NCBI RefSeq assembly: GCF_001570745.1
Contig: NZ_BCSG01000033.1
Coordinates: 1-32,735 of the forward strand
Length of the DNA stretch: 32,735 bases
Source of the DNA: Alicyclobacillus mali NBRC 102425
GTDB lineage: Bacteria; Bacillota; Bacilli; Alicyclobacillales; Alicyclobacillaceae
Reading direction: 5' to 3'
The position numbers were made by a program, and so were the translations under genes. Shown here piece by piece: positions 1 through 7,933 of this stretch. Positions within the stretch are counted from its first letter, which is position 1, and each line of letters opens with the position of its first letter. The notes under the pieces are model-generated. The model saw only the letters and a list, made by a program, of their open reading frames with translations. It was not told the origin of the DNA and made no database searches.

Positions 1-21
1 GTTATGAGGAGGATTCGAACT

Positions 22-84
22 ATGAAGTCTATTCCCTTCGCAACCTTGTCGGTGGCCGTGGCTATGGCCCTCTTTACAGAGTGA
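22..84 (+). CDS. 20-residue hydrophobic leader-like peptide ORF
   Basis: A short ATG ORF of 20 codons ends in TGA and is preceded by a strong GAGGAGG Shine-Dalgarno (SD) sequence 9 bases upstream (about 6-12). The peptide starts MKS, then has a hydrophobic stretch of about 15 residues and a final acidic residue, so it resembles the first part of a signal peptide. It lies 66 bases upstream of the secreted-protein gene on the same strand. It could be a translated leader, a small membrane peptide, or the remnant of a secreted-protein gene cut short by the TGA. Only the SD and hydrophobicity support it. Confidence 0.4.
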   Translation: MKSIPFATLSVAVAMALFTE

Positions 85-150
85 GCGCGTACCTTCATCC
101 TCCCATGAATTGATGTTGCATGCCTCTTTCTCCATATGGAGGTGGAACCC

Positions 151-1134
151 TTGAGGATGTTGAGCAGGTTTGTGGCCGTTGCCTGTTCGTTCGCTGCCCT
201 TTGCGCATCTGTTGTAGGGGTCGAATCCCTGTCGAGAAGTCATCCCGTTGAAACCAACAAGGGAACCCCCGCCATGCGCGCCACAACGCACGCGGTGCTT
301 CCTAAGGTTCCGGGTGGCACCATTGTCGTTGGAAGCGCCCTTTCGCAAGACGGAAACGTGTATGCGCGATTGCTTGCCTACCGTTCTCACCTCATGCAGC
401 GCATCGGCCTTCCTCCGCTGGGACAGAGCGTTGAAATCTTCGAACACAAAGGACAAACCTGGAAACCGGTGCTGTTCATTCACCATGATATCCCGGACAT
501 GAACGCGGTCCGAATCTACCAGAATCAAGGTCATCCCGCACTTGTGGAGTGGGACTGGACCGATGTCGACGCGTACGATACCGTACACCTCGAAGTGTAT
601 CGCATTCCTGAGGGCGGATCGCTTGAACACGTCTTGGACAAGGCCATGAAGAACGCGGTGGTGCTGCCCGACGGGACCGAGACCTTGATGATGCAACCCA
701 TGGCGTTCGGAGCCGTCTCTCCGTTGATGGTGACGCTTGAAAACGGGCGAGTGGAAGTTCGGCAGCCAGACGCCCGGCCCAGCGCTCGTCAGGGCCAGCT
801 CTTTCTGCAGGTACACGCCCGCGTGGTGCAACATCATCCAGAGGTCATCGAGATAGACCACCTGCCGACCCACCTGTATGCCAGGCTTCACCAGGACATC
901 GTGCTGACCGCGGTCGGCGACGCGCATGTCTTGTTGGGAGCGGCGCTGGACCGCGAGTACGGTGACCCAGGTGGATTTTATAGCTACCAACCTGCACCCT
1001 ATGCGAACTGCCTCGTGATCCAAACAGAAGAAAAAGGCCAGGGAGTTCTCGTCATCTCTCCTTTTCCGGGCAGTTTCATTCTCATTCACGGCGAAAAGAA
1101 GCCCTTCGTCTCCATCCCCATCACGATTTCGTAA
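151..1134 (+). CDS. secreted protein of unknown function
   Basis: A 327-residue protein with an N-terminal signal peptide: charged LRMLSR, then a hydrophobic Ala/Val/Cys-rich stretch and a probable cleavage near residues 22-28. The TTG at 151 is preferred because GGAGG (138-142) lies 8 bases upstream. The ATG at 136 has no SD and the ATG at 157 is too far from it. The mature part is rich in beta-type segments and histidines (a HH near 115, a VQHHPEV stretch, a DHLPTH stretch). I recognise no domain or catalytic motif. A hairpin at 1150-1177 follows before the convergent crcB genes. The exported location is well supported; the function is unknown. Confidence 0.75.
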   Translation: MRMLSRFVAVACSFAALCASVVGVESLSRSHPVETNKGTPAMRATTHAVLPKVPGGTIVVGSALSQDGNVYARLLAYRSHLMQRIGLPPLGQSVEIFEHKGQTWKPVLFIHHDIPDMNAVRIYQNQGHPALVEWDWTDVDAYDTVHLEVYRIPEGGSLEHVLDKAMKNAVVLPDGTETLMMQPMAFGAVSPLMVTLENGRVEVRQPDARPSARQGQLFLQVHARVVQHHPEVIEIDHLPTHLYARLHQDIVLTAVGDAHVLLGAALDREYGDPGGFYSYQPAPYANCLVIQTEEKGQGVLVISPFPGSFILIHGEKKPFVSIPITIS

Positions 1135-1149
1135 AATGCGCCTCCATTT

Positions 1150-1177
1150 CGGCACCTTGCACCCCCGCAAGGTGCCG
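1150..1177. terminator. hairpin between convergent genes
   Basis: A perfect 11-bp stem (CGGCACCTTGC and its complement) with a 6-base loop lies between the secreted-protein gene (+) and crcB (-). No clear U-tract follows on either strand, so this is a stem-loop that may end transcription from both sides rather than a textbook terminator. Confidence 0.45.
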
Positions 1178-1227
1178 CAGCCCAGAGACTATGAGACTAT
1201 AGAACCTCAACATTTTGACGCGATACA

Positions 1228-1593
1228 TCACCCGCGCAAGATCAGGTCCACCACGGCGGCAATGGCGAGTCCCAAGAGGACGGACGACGCCACGTACGCG
1301 ATGGCCAAGCCGCGACTCACTCTCCACAGCGCCACGGTTTCCGTCGAAAAGCTCGAGAACGTGGTGAATCCGCCGCAAAAACCCGCGCCGAGAAGGATGA
1401 AAAGGTGCGGGTCTTCGTGCGCGAGGCGCGCCGTGAAGAGCGCCAGGCACAACGTGCCCACCATATTGATGATCCACGTCCCCCACGGAAATGGCGTTTT
1501 GTTCACCTTGCCAATCCACTGACCCACGAGATACCGAAGCACCGCCCCGATGGCCGATCCGCCCGTGGTCAACCAAAGCACGGCGTCGTTCAC
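1228..1593 (-). CDS. crcB: fluoride channel CrcB/Fluc, second subunit
   Basis: A 121-residue protein of the CrcB/Fluc family, dual-topology fluoride export channels with four membrane helices. Diagnostic motifs are present: GTWIINMVG with the conserved Asn near residue 43, and GFCGGFTTFSSFSTE around 71-85, which holds the TTFS segment that lines the pore and the central Na+ site. The GTG start overlaps the TGA of the upstream crcB copy (GTGA) and follows a GAGGAGG SD inside that gene, so the two are translationally coupled. Tandem crcB genes are common in Firmicutes and usually make heterodimers. An upstream fluoride riboswitch should control both copies. Confidence 0.93.
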   Translation of the reverse strand: MNDAVLWLTTGGSAIGAVLRYLVGQWIGKVNKTPFPWGTWIINMVGTLCLALFTARLAHEDPHLFILLGAGFCGGFTTFSSFSTETVALWRVSRGLAIAYVASSVLLGLAIAAVVDLILRG

Positions 1594-2006
1594 AGCGAGA
1601 CCTCCTCTTCCGCTTCCCGCTCCTCTTCCGGTGTCGCCCGCGCAGGCACCACTTTCGTACCAAGCCACGCGCACAGAGGCCCCAGGACGGCGGTCAGCAC
1701 CACGTACAGCGCGCCTTGCCACGGGGCCATCCGCAGCGCCTCCCACGCGCCGACGGCAAACGTGGAAAAGGTCGTGTAGCCGCCCATGAGGCCCGGGCCG
1801 AGGCCCGCCACCAGCCAATGGGGAAGCGCGTGCCGCACGGCCAGTTGCTGCATGAGGCCGAGCAAGAAAGCGCCCGTCAGGTTGATGACAAAGATGCCGA
1901 GCGGAAACAGGTGCACCTGGCCCACAGCGACGTCGACGAGATCGCGCAGTCCCCCGCCCAGCGCGCCGCCGATCAACACGGCTGCAATCTTTTTCCATTC
2001 GTCCAA
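1590..2006 (-). CDS. crcB: fluoride channel CrcB/Fluc, first subunit
   Basis: A 138-residue CrcB/Fluc membrane protein. It has the conserved Asn at about residue 42 in a FVINLTGAFLLG segment and the GGYTTFSTF motif at about 75-83. Its highly charged C-terminus (a run of Glu and Arg) is longer than in the second copy and may encode the coupling SD as much as protein function. The start is the TTG at 2006, preceded by GGGGGAGAAGG; the longer reading frame upstream runs back through the riboswitch and has no support. It is the first gene after the promoter at 2148-2176 and the fluoride riboswitch. The likely role is fluoride export. Confidence 0.92.
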   Translation of the reverse strand: MDEWKKIAAVLIGGALGGGLRDLVDVAVGQVHLFPLGIFVINLTGAFLLGLMQQLAVRHALPHWLVAGLGPGLMGGYTTFSTFAVGAWEALRMAPWQGALYVVLTAVLGPLCAWLGTKVVPARATPEEEREAEEEVSL

Positions 2007-2037
2007 GCCCTTCTCCCCCTTCGCTCCACATGAAAAT

Positions 2038-2091
2038 GGCCCCTGCCACGCGCAGACGCATCCAGGAAAGCGTCCGTGCATCGCAGGAGCC
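2038..2091 (-). terminator. predicted riboswitch expression platform (alternative terminator)
   Basis: The 3' arm of the aptamer closing stem, GGCTCCTGC (2083-2091), can instead pair with GCAGGGGCC (2038-2046) downstream: 9 pairs with one G-U. The intervening 36 bases contain a further GACGC/GCGTC hairpin. A short ATTTTC follows the stem. Fluoride-bound aptamer would keep GGCTCC occupied and let crcB be transcribed. The U-run is weak, so the mechanism is inferred. Confidence 0.55.
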
Positions 2092-2132
2092 ATCAGCCCA
2101 TTGCGGGCGGTTCCGGTGAGCTCCATCACCGC
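2079..2132 (-). ncRNA. fluoride riboswitch (crcB motif)
   Basis: Read on the minus strand, the leader of the crcB pair matches the fluoride aptamer. It has GGTGATGGAG, then CTCACC, which can pair with GGTGA as the pseudoknot. An AACCGCCC...GGGCTGATGG hairpin follows, and a closing GGCTCC pairs with GGAGC. The order of elements and the invariant GATG and CTGATGG segments agree with the Thermotoga petrophila fluoride riboswitch as I remember it. Its position just before two fluoride channel genes is the expected context. Confidence 0.93.
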
Positions 2133-2147
2133 ATCGATTCTACCGTC

Positions 2148-2176
2148 ATCTTAACCGACGGAGCCGCCCAAGACAA
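2148..2176 (-). promoter_or_regulatory. sigma-A-type promoter for the fluoride riboswitch-crcB operon
   Basis: On the minus strand TTGTCT (2176-2171) is followed after 17 bases by TAAGAT (2153-2148). Transcription would begin near 2141, just before the aptamer. It sits immediately downstream of the 3-hydroxybutyrate dehydrogenase stop, which separates the crcB unit from that operon. Confidence 0.65.
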
Positions 2177-2181
2177 ATCCC

Positions 2182-2973
2182 TTACTGCGCCACGTATCCC
2201 CCGTCGATCACGACGGCCTGGCCCGTGACGGAGGCGGCGAGATCGGACGCCAGGAACACGGCGTAGTGCGCCACCTCCTCGGGCGCGAGCAACCGCTTCT
2301 GCGGCACGAGCGGATAGATCACGTCCTCCAGCACCTGCTTCACCGGGACGTTGCGCGTGCGGGCGAGATCGGCCAGTTGGTTCCGGACGAGCGGGGTATC
2401 CACATAGCCGGGACAGAGCGCATTCACGGTCACGCCGTGCTCTGCCGCCTCCAGCGCCGCCACCTTCGTCAGGCCGATGAGCCCGTGTTTGGCCGCGTTG
2501 TACGCCGCCTTGCCCGCAAATCCGATGAGGCCGTTGACCGAGGCCATGTTGAGAATCCGCCCATACCCGCGGCCTTTCATCCCGGGCAGCGCCCGCTTGA
2601 TGCTGAGGAACGGCCCCGTGAGCATGAGGTCCACCATCTTGCGAAAGACGTCGGACGGGAACTCTTCGATGGGCGCCACATGCTGCATGCCGGCGTTGTT
2701 GACGACGATGTCCACGCGGCCATACTGCGCTTCCGCCTGCGTGAACAGCCGATCGATCTCGCCCTCGTCCGAGGCGTCCGCCGCAATGGCCGTCACCTCC
2801 AGTCCGCGCTGCCGCAGGGCCTGTGCCTGCGCTTCGGCCGCATCCTGGCGCAGGTCTGACAACATTACGCTCGCCCCCGCTTCAGCCATGGCCGTGGCGA
2901 CGGCGAGCCCAATCCCGCTCGCGGCGCCGGTGACGACGGCGACGCGCCCTTGCAAAGAAATCTCCATCTTCAT
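2182..2973 (-). CDS. 3-hydroxybutyrate dehydrogenase (short-chain dehydrogenase)
   Basis: A 263-residue classical SDR that probably interconverts D-3-hydroxybutyrate and acetoacetate with NAD+. The cofactor motif TGAASGIG is at residues 15-22 and NNAG at 92-95. The catalytic Ser145, Tyr158 and Lys162 (YNAAK) are present. The NNAGMQHVAPIEEFP region and the length match bacterial 3-hydroxybutyrate dehydrogenases. The ATG at 2973 overlaps the stop of the upstream hydrolase (TGATG), with GGAGG 4 bases away; an ATG at 2967 with 10-base spacing is the alternative. Coupling to a hydrolase suggests joint use of hydroxybutyrate esters or oligomers. Another beta-hydroxyacid substrate cannot be excluded. 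Confidence 0.85.
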   Translation of the reverse strand: MKMEISLQGRVAVVTGAASGIGLAVATAMAEAGASVMLSDLRQDAAEAQAQALRQRGLEVTAIAADASDEGEIDRLFTQAEAQYGRVDIVVNNAGMQHVAPIEEFPSDVFRKMVDLMLTGPFLSIKRALPGMKGRGYGRILNMASVNGLIGFAGKAAYNAAKHGLIGLTKVAALEAAEHGVTVNALCPGYVDTPLVRNQLADLARTRNVPVKQVLEDVIYPLVPQKRLLAPEEVAHYAVFLASDLAASVTGQAVVIDGGYVAQ

Positions 2974-4202
2974 CACGCCTCCAAATTGGTGTCTGCGTAC
3001 AGTTCCGCGCCTCCCGCGAGAGCGTCAACCGTGCGGTACAGGCCGCCTGGCGGCGGCTCCTCGCCGCGCTCCACCCACCGCTCGAGGCGCGTGAATGCCG
3101 CTTCAAAATACGGAAAGACCGGCTGTTCTTCGCCGCGATCGAGCCGCAAGAGCCCGTCCACGTGATTGCCGCGGTCGATCTCGTACAGCCGGTGCAGGTG
3201 CGCGCAGCCGGACGCGGCGACCTTCTCGGCGTACGCCGCCTGATGATGGGCAAAGGGCAAGAGGCAGTCCCAATTTCCCGCCACCGTGAGCACGGGCACG
3301 CCAATCCGGCCGGTGTTGGCGATGGGGCGGATACGGGGCGCGACGCGCGAAGCCCGCTCTTCGGCTGGATAGGCCGCAAGGTCGGACGGATCGCCCAGCC
3401 AGTCGTTCGACCAAAGGAGCGCGAAGGCGGGCCAGTCGGGGTCCAGATTGCGCCCGTAGAGCCAGAGCGTCACGAGCCAGTACATCTGGCAGTAGATGGA
3501 CCAGTGGCGCTCGGCACCGCCCGGCAGCCCGAGTTCCACAAGGCCATCCCGCAGCCGATTTCGCTCGGTACCGTCAGCGCGCGCGTACGCGGCGAACCCG
3601 GCGATCCATGCCGGAAGCGTTTTCAAAAGGTGCTGTCCTTCTGGATCCCAGTGCACACCCTCCCAGTCGACGGCGCCGTCGATCTCGCCCGCATGCCGCT
3701 CGGCCAGGATGCGCGCCACGTAGCCGCCGTTCGACACGCCGAGCACGTAGGTGCGAAGCGGAGACTGCGCGAAACGTAGGGCGAGCACGCGCTTGGCCAC
3801 CTCGAGCAGATGGACGTAAGCATACTCCCACTCCGCCATGGAACGGGCGGGATCGCGCAGAGTCAGGCCGGGCGTCGCCTTGTCGCAGGCGGCATAGGCG
3901 TAACCCCTCTGAAGCACGATGTCCGAGACGAGGTGGTCCAGCGCGAATTCCGATCGGACGGCTGGCGTGGCGCCGATGACGAGCTTGCCGTTCCAGTCGC
4001 GCGGCACGCGGATGATGGCCTGTGCGCGCCCCAGCGCGCCATGCCACTGATACCCGGGCACCGGGCGCGCAATGCGCGGCGGCCGGTACACGAGCGCCTG
4101 GGCGTCTTCGTGTGCGCCCTGCCCTCGCGTGGTGAGATCCTCCAACCTTTCGAGGCTCTGGGCGACGCGCTCTGCCTCCCGGGCTGCGAGCGATGATTCC
4201 AT
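2973..4202 (-). CDS. alpha/beta hydrolase, possibly a hydroxybutyrate ester/oligomer hydrolase
   Basis: A 409-residue alpha/beta-hydrolase-fold protein without a signal peptide, so probably cytoplasmic. The nucleophile elbow GVSNGG carries Ser157. The likely acid is the Asp in AGNWDCLLP and the base is the His in RGNHVDG near the C-terminus. GGAGGAGGGAGAG precedes the ATG at 4202, which is preferred over the longer frame starting at 4328. Its TGA overlaps the start of the 3-hydroxybutyrate dehydrogenase gene, so the enzymes are made together. I infer that it releases 3-hydroxybutyrate from a polymer, oligomer or ester. The fold is clear; the substrate rests on context alone. Confidence 0.75.
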   Translation of the reverse strand: MESSLAAREAERVAQSLERLEDLTTRGQGAHEDAQALVYRPPRIARPVPGYQWHGALGRAQAIIRVPRDWNGKLVIGATPAVRSEFALDHLVSDIVLQRGYAYAACDKATPGLTLRDPARSMAEWEYAYVHLLEVAKRVLALRFAQSPLRTYVLGVSNGGYVARILAERHAGEIDGAVDWEGVHWDPEGQHLLKTLPAWIAGFAAYARADGTERNRLRDGLVELGLPGGAERHWSIYCQMYWLVTLWLYGRNLDPDWPAFALLWSNDWLGDPSDLAAYPAEERASRVAPRIRPIANTGRIGVPVLTVAGNWDCLLPFAHHQAAYAEKVAASGCAHLHRLYEIDRGNHVDGLLRLDRGEEQPVFPYFEAAFTRLERWVERGEEPPPGGLYRTVDALAGGAELYADTNLEA

Positions 4203-4393
4203 GCCCACGCTCTCCCTCCTCCACCTACGCGATTCAGGTGATGGATTCGCCCTTTCGCCGTCCGATCCTGCCGCGCGCCGAATGAGGCATCCGGAATCTG
4301 ACTCTAGGCAAGGAGATGGAAATTTCATAAGATGAGAGCGTGCGCATAAGTTGACTTTTGAGGCCGTTGCAGCCGACGGAGGGAGGTGATCGA

Positions 4394-4747
4394 GTGCTCG
4401 TCCTGGTGTACCTCATTGACATCGCACTTTATATTCTTACATCCATCGCCTTTTATCGACTCGCCAAGAAGGCAGGACTCGCGCGCATCGCCTGGTTCGC
4501 CTGGGTACCTGTCCTGAACATCGTCCTGCAGCTCAAGATGATTCAGAAGAGCGCATGGTGGATCTTGATTTTGCTCGTGCCCATCGTCAACGTGATCTTC
4601 TTCATCATCTGGCAGGTGAAGTTGTGCCGCGCGTTTGGGCACAGCGGCGCGAACGTGTGGTGGATACTCATCCCTTTCGTGTACAACATCATCTGGATTG
4701 TGTGGGGATTTGAAAAGGAGACTCAGTACGTGGGGTTCTGGGCGTAA
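4394..4747 (+). CDS. small membrane protein, DUF5684-like
   Basis: A 117-residue hydrophobic protein with about four membrane segments. Its pattern is an N-terminal helix, a FYRLAKKAG basic turn, a WVPVLNIVLQLKMI segment, WWILILLVPIVN, and a final PFVYNIIW helix before a short tail. This order resembles the DUF5684 family, whose function is unknown to me. GTG at 4394 is chosen because GGAGGGAGGTGAT (4378-4390) precedes it; the ATG at 4358 lacks an SD. It is a monocistronic gene divergent from the hydrolase operon and is followed by a strong hairpin. Confidence 0.8.
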   Translation: MLVLVYLIDIALYILTSIAFYRLAKKAGLARIAWFAWVPVLNIVLQLKMIQKSAWWILILLVPIVNVIFFIIWQVKLCRAFGHSGANVWWILIPFVYNIIWIVWGFEKETQYVGFWA

Positions 4748-4756
4748 TGGCTTCAC

Positions 4757-4790
4757 AGGCCCGCCTGATGCGCGTTCATCAGGCGGGCCT
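4757..4790. terminator. bidirectional terminator hairpin
   Basis: A perfect 14-bp inverted repeat (AGGCCCGCCTGATG) with a 6-base loop begins 10 bases after the DUF5684-like gene and faces the convergent MFS gene. Neither side has a long U-tract, but stem strength and position favour termination. The remaining bases up to 4918 show no convincing gene. Confidence 0.65.
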
Positions 4791-4918
4791 CTCCATGGAC
4801 GCCTGGCGGATGGTGCCCATTGCGGACTGCTCGCCCAGCGGATCGGCCGCATGATAGGCTCGCAAGCTTCCTCCCACCGAGCCTCGTCCAAGCTCGAACG
4901 CCAATATGCAAAACAGAG

Positions 4919-6199
4919 TTACCGCGCACTGGCATCCCCTGACGGATCGGAAGACATCTCACGCAACGCCGAATGCCCTCTCATGCGGAGCAGGAACGGC
5001 AAACCTCCGAAGGAAAACAGGAAAACGAGCGCGCCGCTGAAGAGAAGACCTGCGGCCACCGAGTGGTCCGCAAAGTAACCAACAACGGGGTTCAAAATCA
5101 AGGTCAACAAGGTGCCGACCGCAGTCAGAACGGATAAAGCGGTCGCCCGAACCTCCGAGGGCACAAGTGAATTCGTGAGGCTGTTCAACAGGGGCGACCG
5201 CAGTGATTCGCCCATGTTGAGAATCAAAATGGCGACGACAATCCATGCCAGGTGATTCGTCCACGCCATGCACGCAAAAGCAGCGGACATCGCCAAGGTA
5301 CTGGCTACAATGGGGCCCATGAAGCCAAATCGCTGGTTTACGCGGCCAACCAAGAACGAAATGGCCATCGCGGCGAGCGATCCGGCCGCCATTACCCAGC
5401 CGAAGTCATGCACTGGCAACCCCGCCCTGACGAAGAGCGGCTGATTCAGATAGTTGAAACCGTTGAACACCACCCACACCGCGGGGCCAGCAAAGGCCAA
5501 CAGCAGTAATCGCGGGTTTGACACAATGAAGTTCCATGTGGAGACCAACGCGCTCCGCTGGTTCGTGGCACCTTGAGCGCTCTCTTGTCCCTGATTCTCC
5601 CGAATCCGCTGGGCCGGCAGGAGCAATATGAGGAGGAGCCCTGCCGCATTGGCTGCAGCCGTCGCGTAGACCGCCAGCACGTAACCGTGTGTCGCCAGCC
5701 AACTGCCCAACGGAAAGCTCAGCACGGTGGCGCATTGTTCCGCAGCGTTAAGCCGGGCGTACACCCGGGTCGCATGTTCCTGCCCATTGAACGCTTTGCA
5801 CAGATCGTATACATACGCCGATTCAACGCCTGACAGGATGGCGATACCCACACCGCTCAGCGCATAGCTGACCGCAAACACCCAGAATGGACGCGCCCAG
5901 GCAAAGACCAGCACGGACAGCACCGCGGCTGCATGTCCGACGACCAACATCCATTTTCGATCATATCTATCCGCCCACGCGCTCGAAGGAATGTCCACAA
6001 GGAAAAGAACGAGGGCCAAGACGGACTCCAATGTGAAGATTTCTGTGTAATCAAGCCCTCGCGACACCATGAAGAGCGAGGCAACGACGCCGTATAAAAC
6101 AACGCTCGAGAAGAATTTCTGCACCACCAGAAGGGCCACATATCGCTTCAACGCGCTTGGGTATGCCAAATCCGCCAACGCCCGATACCCCCGTCTCAT
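4919..6199 (-). CDS. MFS transporter
   Basis: A 426-residue major facilitator superfamily protein with about 12 predicted membrane helices. The loop after helix 2 reads SSAWADRYDRK, a form of the MFS signature G-x-x-x-D-R-x-x-R/K. A central loop of about 30 polar residues (near 195-220) separates the two halves. The ATG at 6199 has AAAGGTG upstream. It follows the GGDEF-EAL gene on the same strand after a short gap, so readthrough is possible. The substrate is unknown; the type is common among drug and metabolite exporters. Confidence 0.85.
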   Translation of the reverse strand: MRRGYRALADLAYPSALKRYVALLVVQKFFSSVVLYGVVASLFMVSRGLDYTEIFTLESVLALVLFLVDIPSSAWADRYDRKWMLVVGHAAAVLSVLVFAWARPFWVFAVSYALSGVGIAILSGVESAYVYDLCKAFNGQEHATRVYARLNAAEQCATVLSFPLGSWLATHGYVLAVYATAAANAAGLLLILLLPAQRIRENQGQESAQGATNQRSALVSTWNFIVSNPRLLLLAFAGPAVWVVFNGFNYLNQPLFVRAGLPVHDFGWVMAAGSLAAMAISFLVGRVNQRFGFMGPIVASTLAMSAAFACMAWTNHLAWIVVAILILNMGESLRSPLLNSLTNSLVPSEVRATALSVLTAVGTLLTLILNPVVGYFADHSVAAGLLFSGALVFLFSFGGLPFLLRMRGHSALREMSSDPSGDASAR

Positions 6200-6223
6200 C
6201 GGCGCACCTTTCGCCCATCTCCG

Positions 6224-7846
6224 CTAAAGCGGATCTGTATGTCCCGCCGCCACCTCCTGCAGGGCCGACGCGGTCACAGGCCGACCGTAGCGAAAGCCCT
6301 GCAGCCTGTTCACGCCTATCGCCCGCAGGAGCGCCTCCTGCTCCGCGGTCTCCACACCTTCGGCTGTGACCTCGAGCCCCAGTTCCCCCGCGAGCGCCAT
6401 CACGGCGCGAATCAGCCGCTCATAGTACTCATTTGTGTACAGGCGCGCCACGTAACTCCGGTCGATTTTGATCCGGGTCACCTGAAACCGCTGCAGATAC
6501 GCGAGCGACGCGTACCCCGTGCCAAAGTCGTCGAGCGCGATGCGAAAGCCGCGCTGACACAGCGACCGGACCAAATCCTCCGCCGCGTGCTCCATCAGCG
6601 ACTGCTCCGTCAGCTCGATCTCGACGTCTTCCGGCTTCACGCCGTGCTCGGCGACCGCGCGCGAGAGGTCGTCGACGAGATCGCCGTACAATTGGCAGTC
6701 CTGCGCGGAGATGTTCAAGGAGATGGTAAGCGACAGCCCGCTCTCCCGCCACGCCGCGAGACTGGCGATGGCCTGCTCCATCACGCGCCTGGTGATGGCC
6801 GGCATCAGCCTCGCTTCCTCGGCAACCGGGAGAAACTCGCCCGGCGACAATTCGCCGAACTCCTTGTGCCGCCAGCGCACGAGCGCCTCCGCGGACACCA
6901 ACTCGCCCGACTTCGCTTCAACGACGGGCTGGTACACTACGTACAACTCGCCCCGCGCGATGGCGCGAGGCAATTCGTTCCGCAGGCGATCCGCCCGCGA
7001 CATGGCCGCCGCAATGGACTCCCGATAGAAGCAGACCTGGTGCCGCCCTCGCCGCTTCGCGCGCTGCACCGCGAGCTCCGCCTTGCGCAGCAACACGTCG
7101 GGGGTGGTGCCGTCTTCGGGAAAGAAGGCGATCCCGACACACGCGCCGAGATCGAAACGATTCGCCCACGCATCCACTTCGCGGCACGAAGCCATGAGCC
7201 GATTCGCCACGGCGAGGACATCGAGCTCCGGACCGGCGTGCGCCATGAGAAGGGCAAACTCGTCCCCACCTAGGCGGGCCAAAACGTCCTCGCTGCGCTT
7301 TTCGGCCTGCCATACCTGAGCCACGGCGCGCAGCACGTCGTCGCCCGCGCGATAGCCAAAGGCCGCGTTCAGCGCTTCGAACCGATCGAGATCGATGTAC
7401 AAAAGCGCGAGGCGATCCGCGTCTCGTTCCGCTGCCCGCACCGCGTATTCGAAGTAGTCCATGAAGTAGGCGCGATTGAGGACTCCGGTGAGCGCATCGT
7501 GGCTCGACTCGTGCGCGAGACGCCTGCGCAAGTCCCGCTTTTGGCGCAGATCGAGAAACAGTTCGCGGTATGCAAAGGCGGAGAAAGCGAGAAGGAGTGC
7601 GGTGCCGATTCCTGCAATCCAGAGCGTCAGATAAAGCGGACGCGAGGCCATCGCGCGGAGAATGGGCAGGCTGTCCGTCCGGATGGCCTGTTCCCAGTGC
7701 GCCAGCGTGTGCACCCCGCCCGCGGCATCGTACACAATGGCCGCCACCATGGCCAGCACCACCACTTGCATGCTGACCACGTAAGCCAGCAGCCGATATT
7801 CGGTCGCCAACGGCTTCAACAAGAGCCACTTGAGCCAGGCCCGCAT
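6224..7846 (-). CDS. membrane-bound diguanylate cyclase/phosphodiesterase (GGDEF-EAL)
   Basis: A 540-residue two-domain c-di-GMP enzyme. Membrane helices lie at about 18-42 and 72-94, with a short (~30-residue) extracytoplasmic loop too small for a typical sensor domain. The GGDEF domain follows, with intact LGGDEF at 192-197 and an inhibitory-site RSED (184-187) five residues before it. The EAL domain has EAL at 320-322, ELTE at 411-414, DDFGTG at 439-444, KID at 460-462, AEGVET at 495-500 and LQG at 515-517. Both activities therefore look possible. The first ATG of the conserved region (7846) is used; its SD is weak. The hairpin at 7934-7966 separates it from bioY. Confidence 0.93.
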   Translation of the reverse strand: MRAWLKWLLLKPLATEYRLLAYVVSMQVVVLAMVAAIVYDAAGGVHTLAHWEQAIRTDSLPILRAMASRPLYLTLWIAGIGTALLLAFSAFAYRELFLDLRQKRDLRRRLAHESSHDALTGVLNRAYFMDYFEYAVRAAERDADRLALLYIDLDRFEALNAAFGYRAGDDVLRAVAQVWQAEKRSEDVLARLGGDEFALLMAHAGPELDVLAVANRLMASCREVDAWANRFDLGACVGIAFFPEDGTTPDVLLRKAELAVQRAKRRGRHQVCFYRESIAAAMSRADRLRNELPRAIARGELYVVYQPVVEAKSGELVSAEALVRWRHKEFGELSPGEFLPVAEEARLMPAITRRVMEQAIASLAAWRESGLSLTISLNISAQDCQLYGDLVDDLSRAVAEHGVKPEDVEIELTEQSLMEHAAEDLVRSLCQRGFRIALDDFGTGYASLAYLQRFQVTRIKIDRSYVARLYTNEYYERLIRAVMALAGELGLEVTAEGVETAEQEALLRAIGVNRLQGFRYGRPVTASALQEVAAGHTDPL

Positions 7847-7933
7847 CGATCTCGGCCCCCCATGCGGAGCATGCGTATCGATGTAGTTCGTGCTTCTAAA
7901 TGCAAAATCCTTCTCCGCGCAGAAGGCACGACG

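Noticed and set aside
130-141. Perfect palindrome CTCCATATGGAG over the secreted-protein SD
   Set aside because: Too short for a stable RNA hairpin once a loop is allowed, and a 12-base palindrome containing an SD can arise by chance.
1228-2061. A single 277-codon frame ending in the second crcB
   Set aside because: Only the last 121 codons resemble CrcB. The rest is out-of-frame sequence of the first crcB; GTG 1593 with a GAGGAGG SD is the real start.
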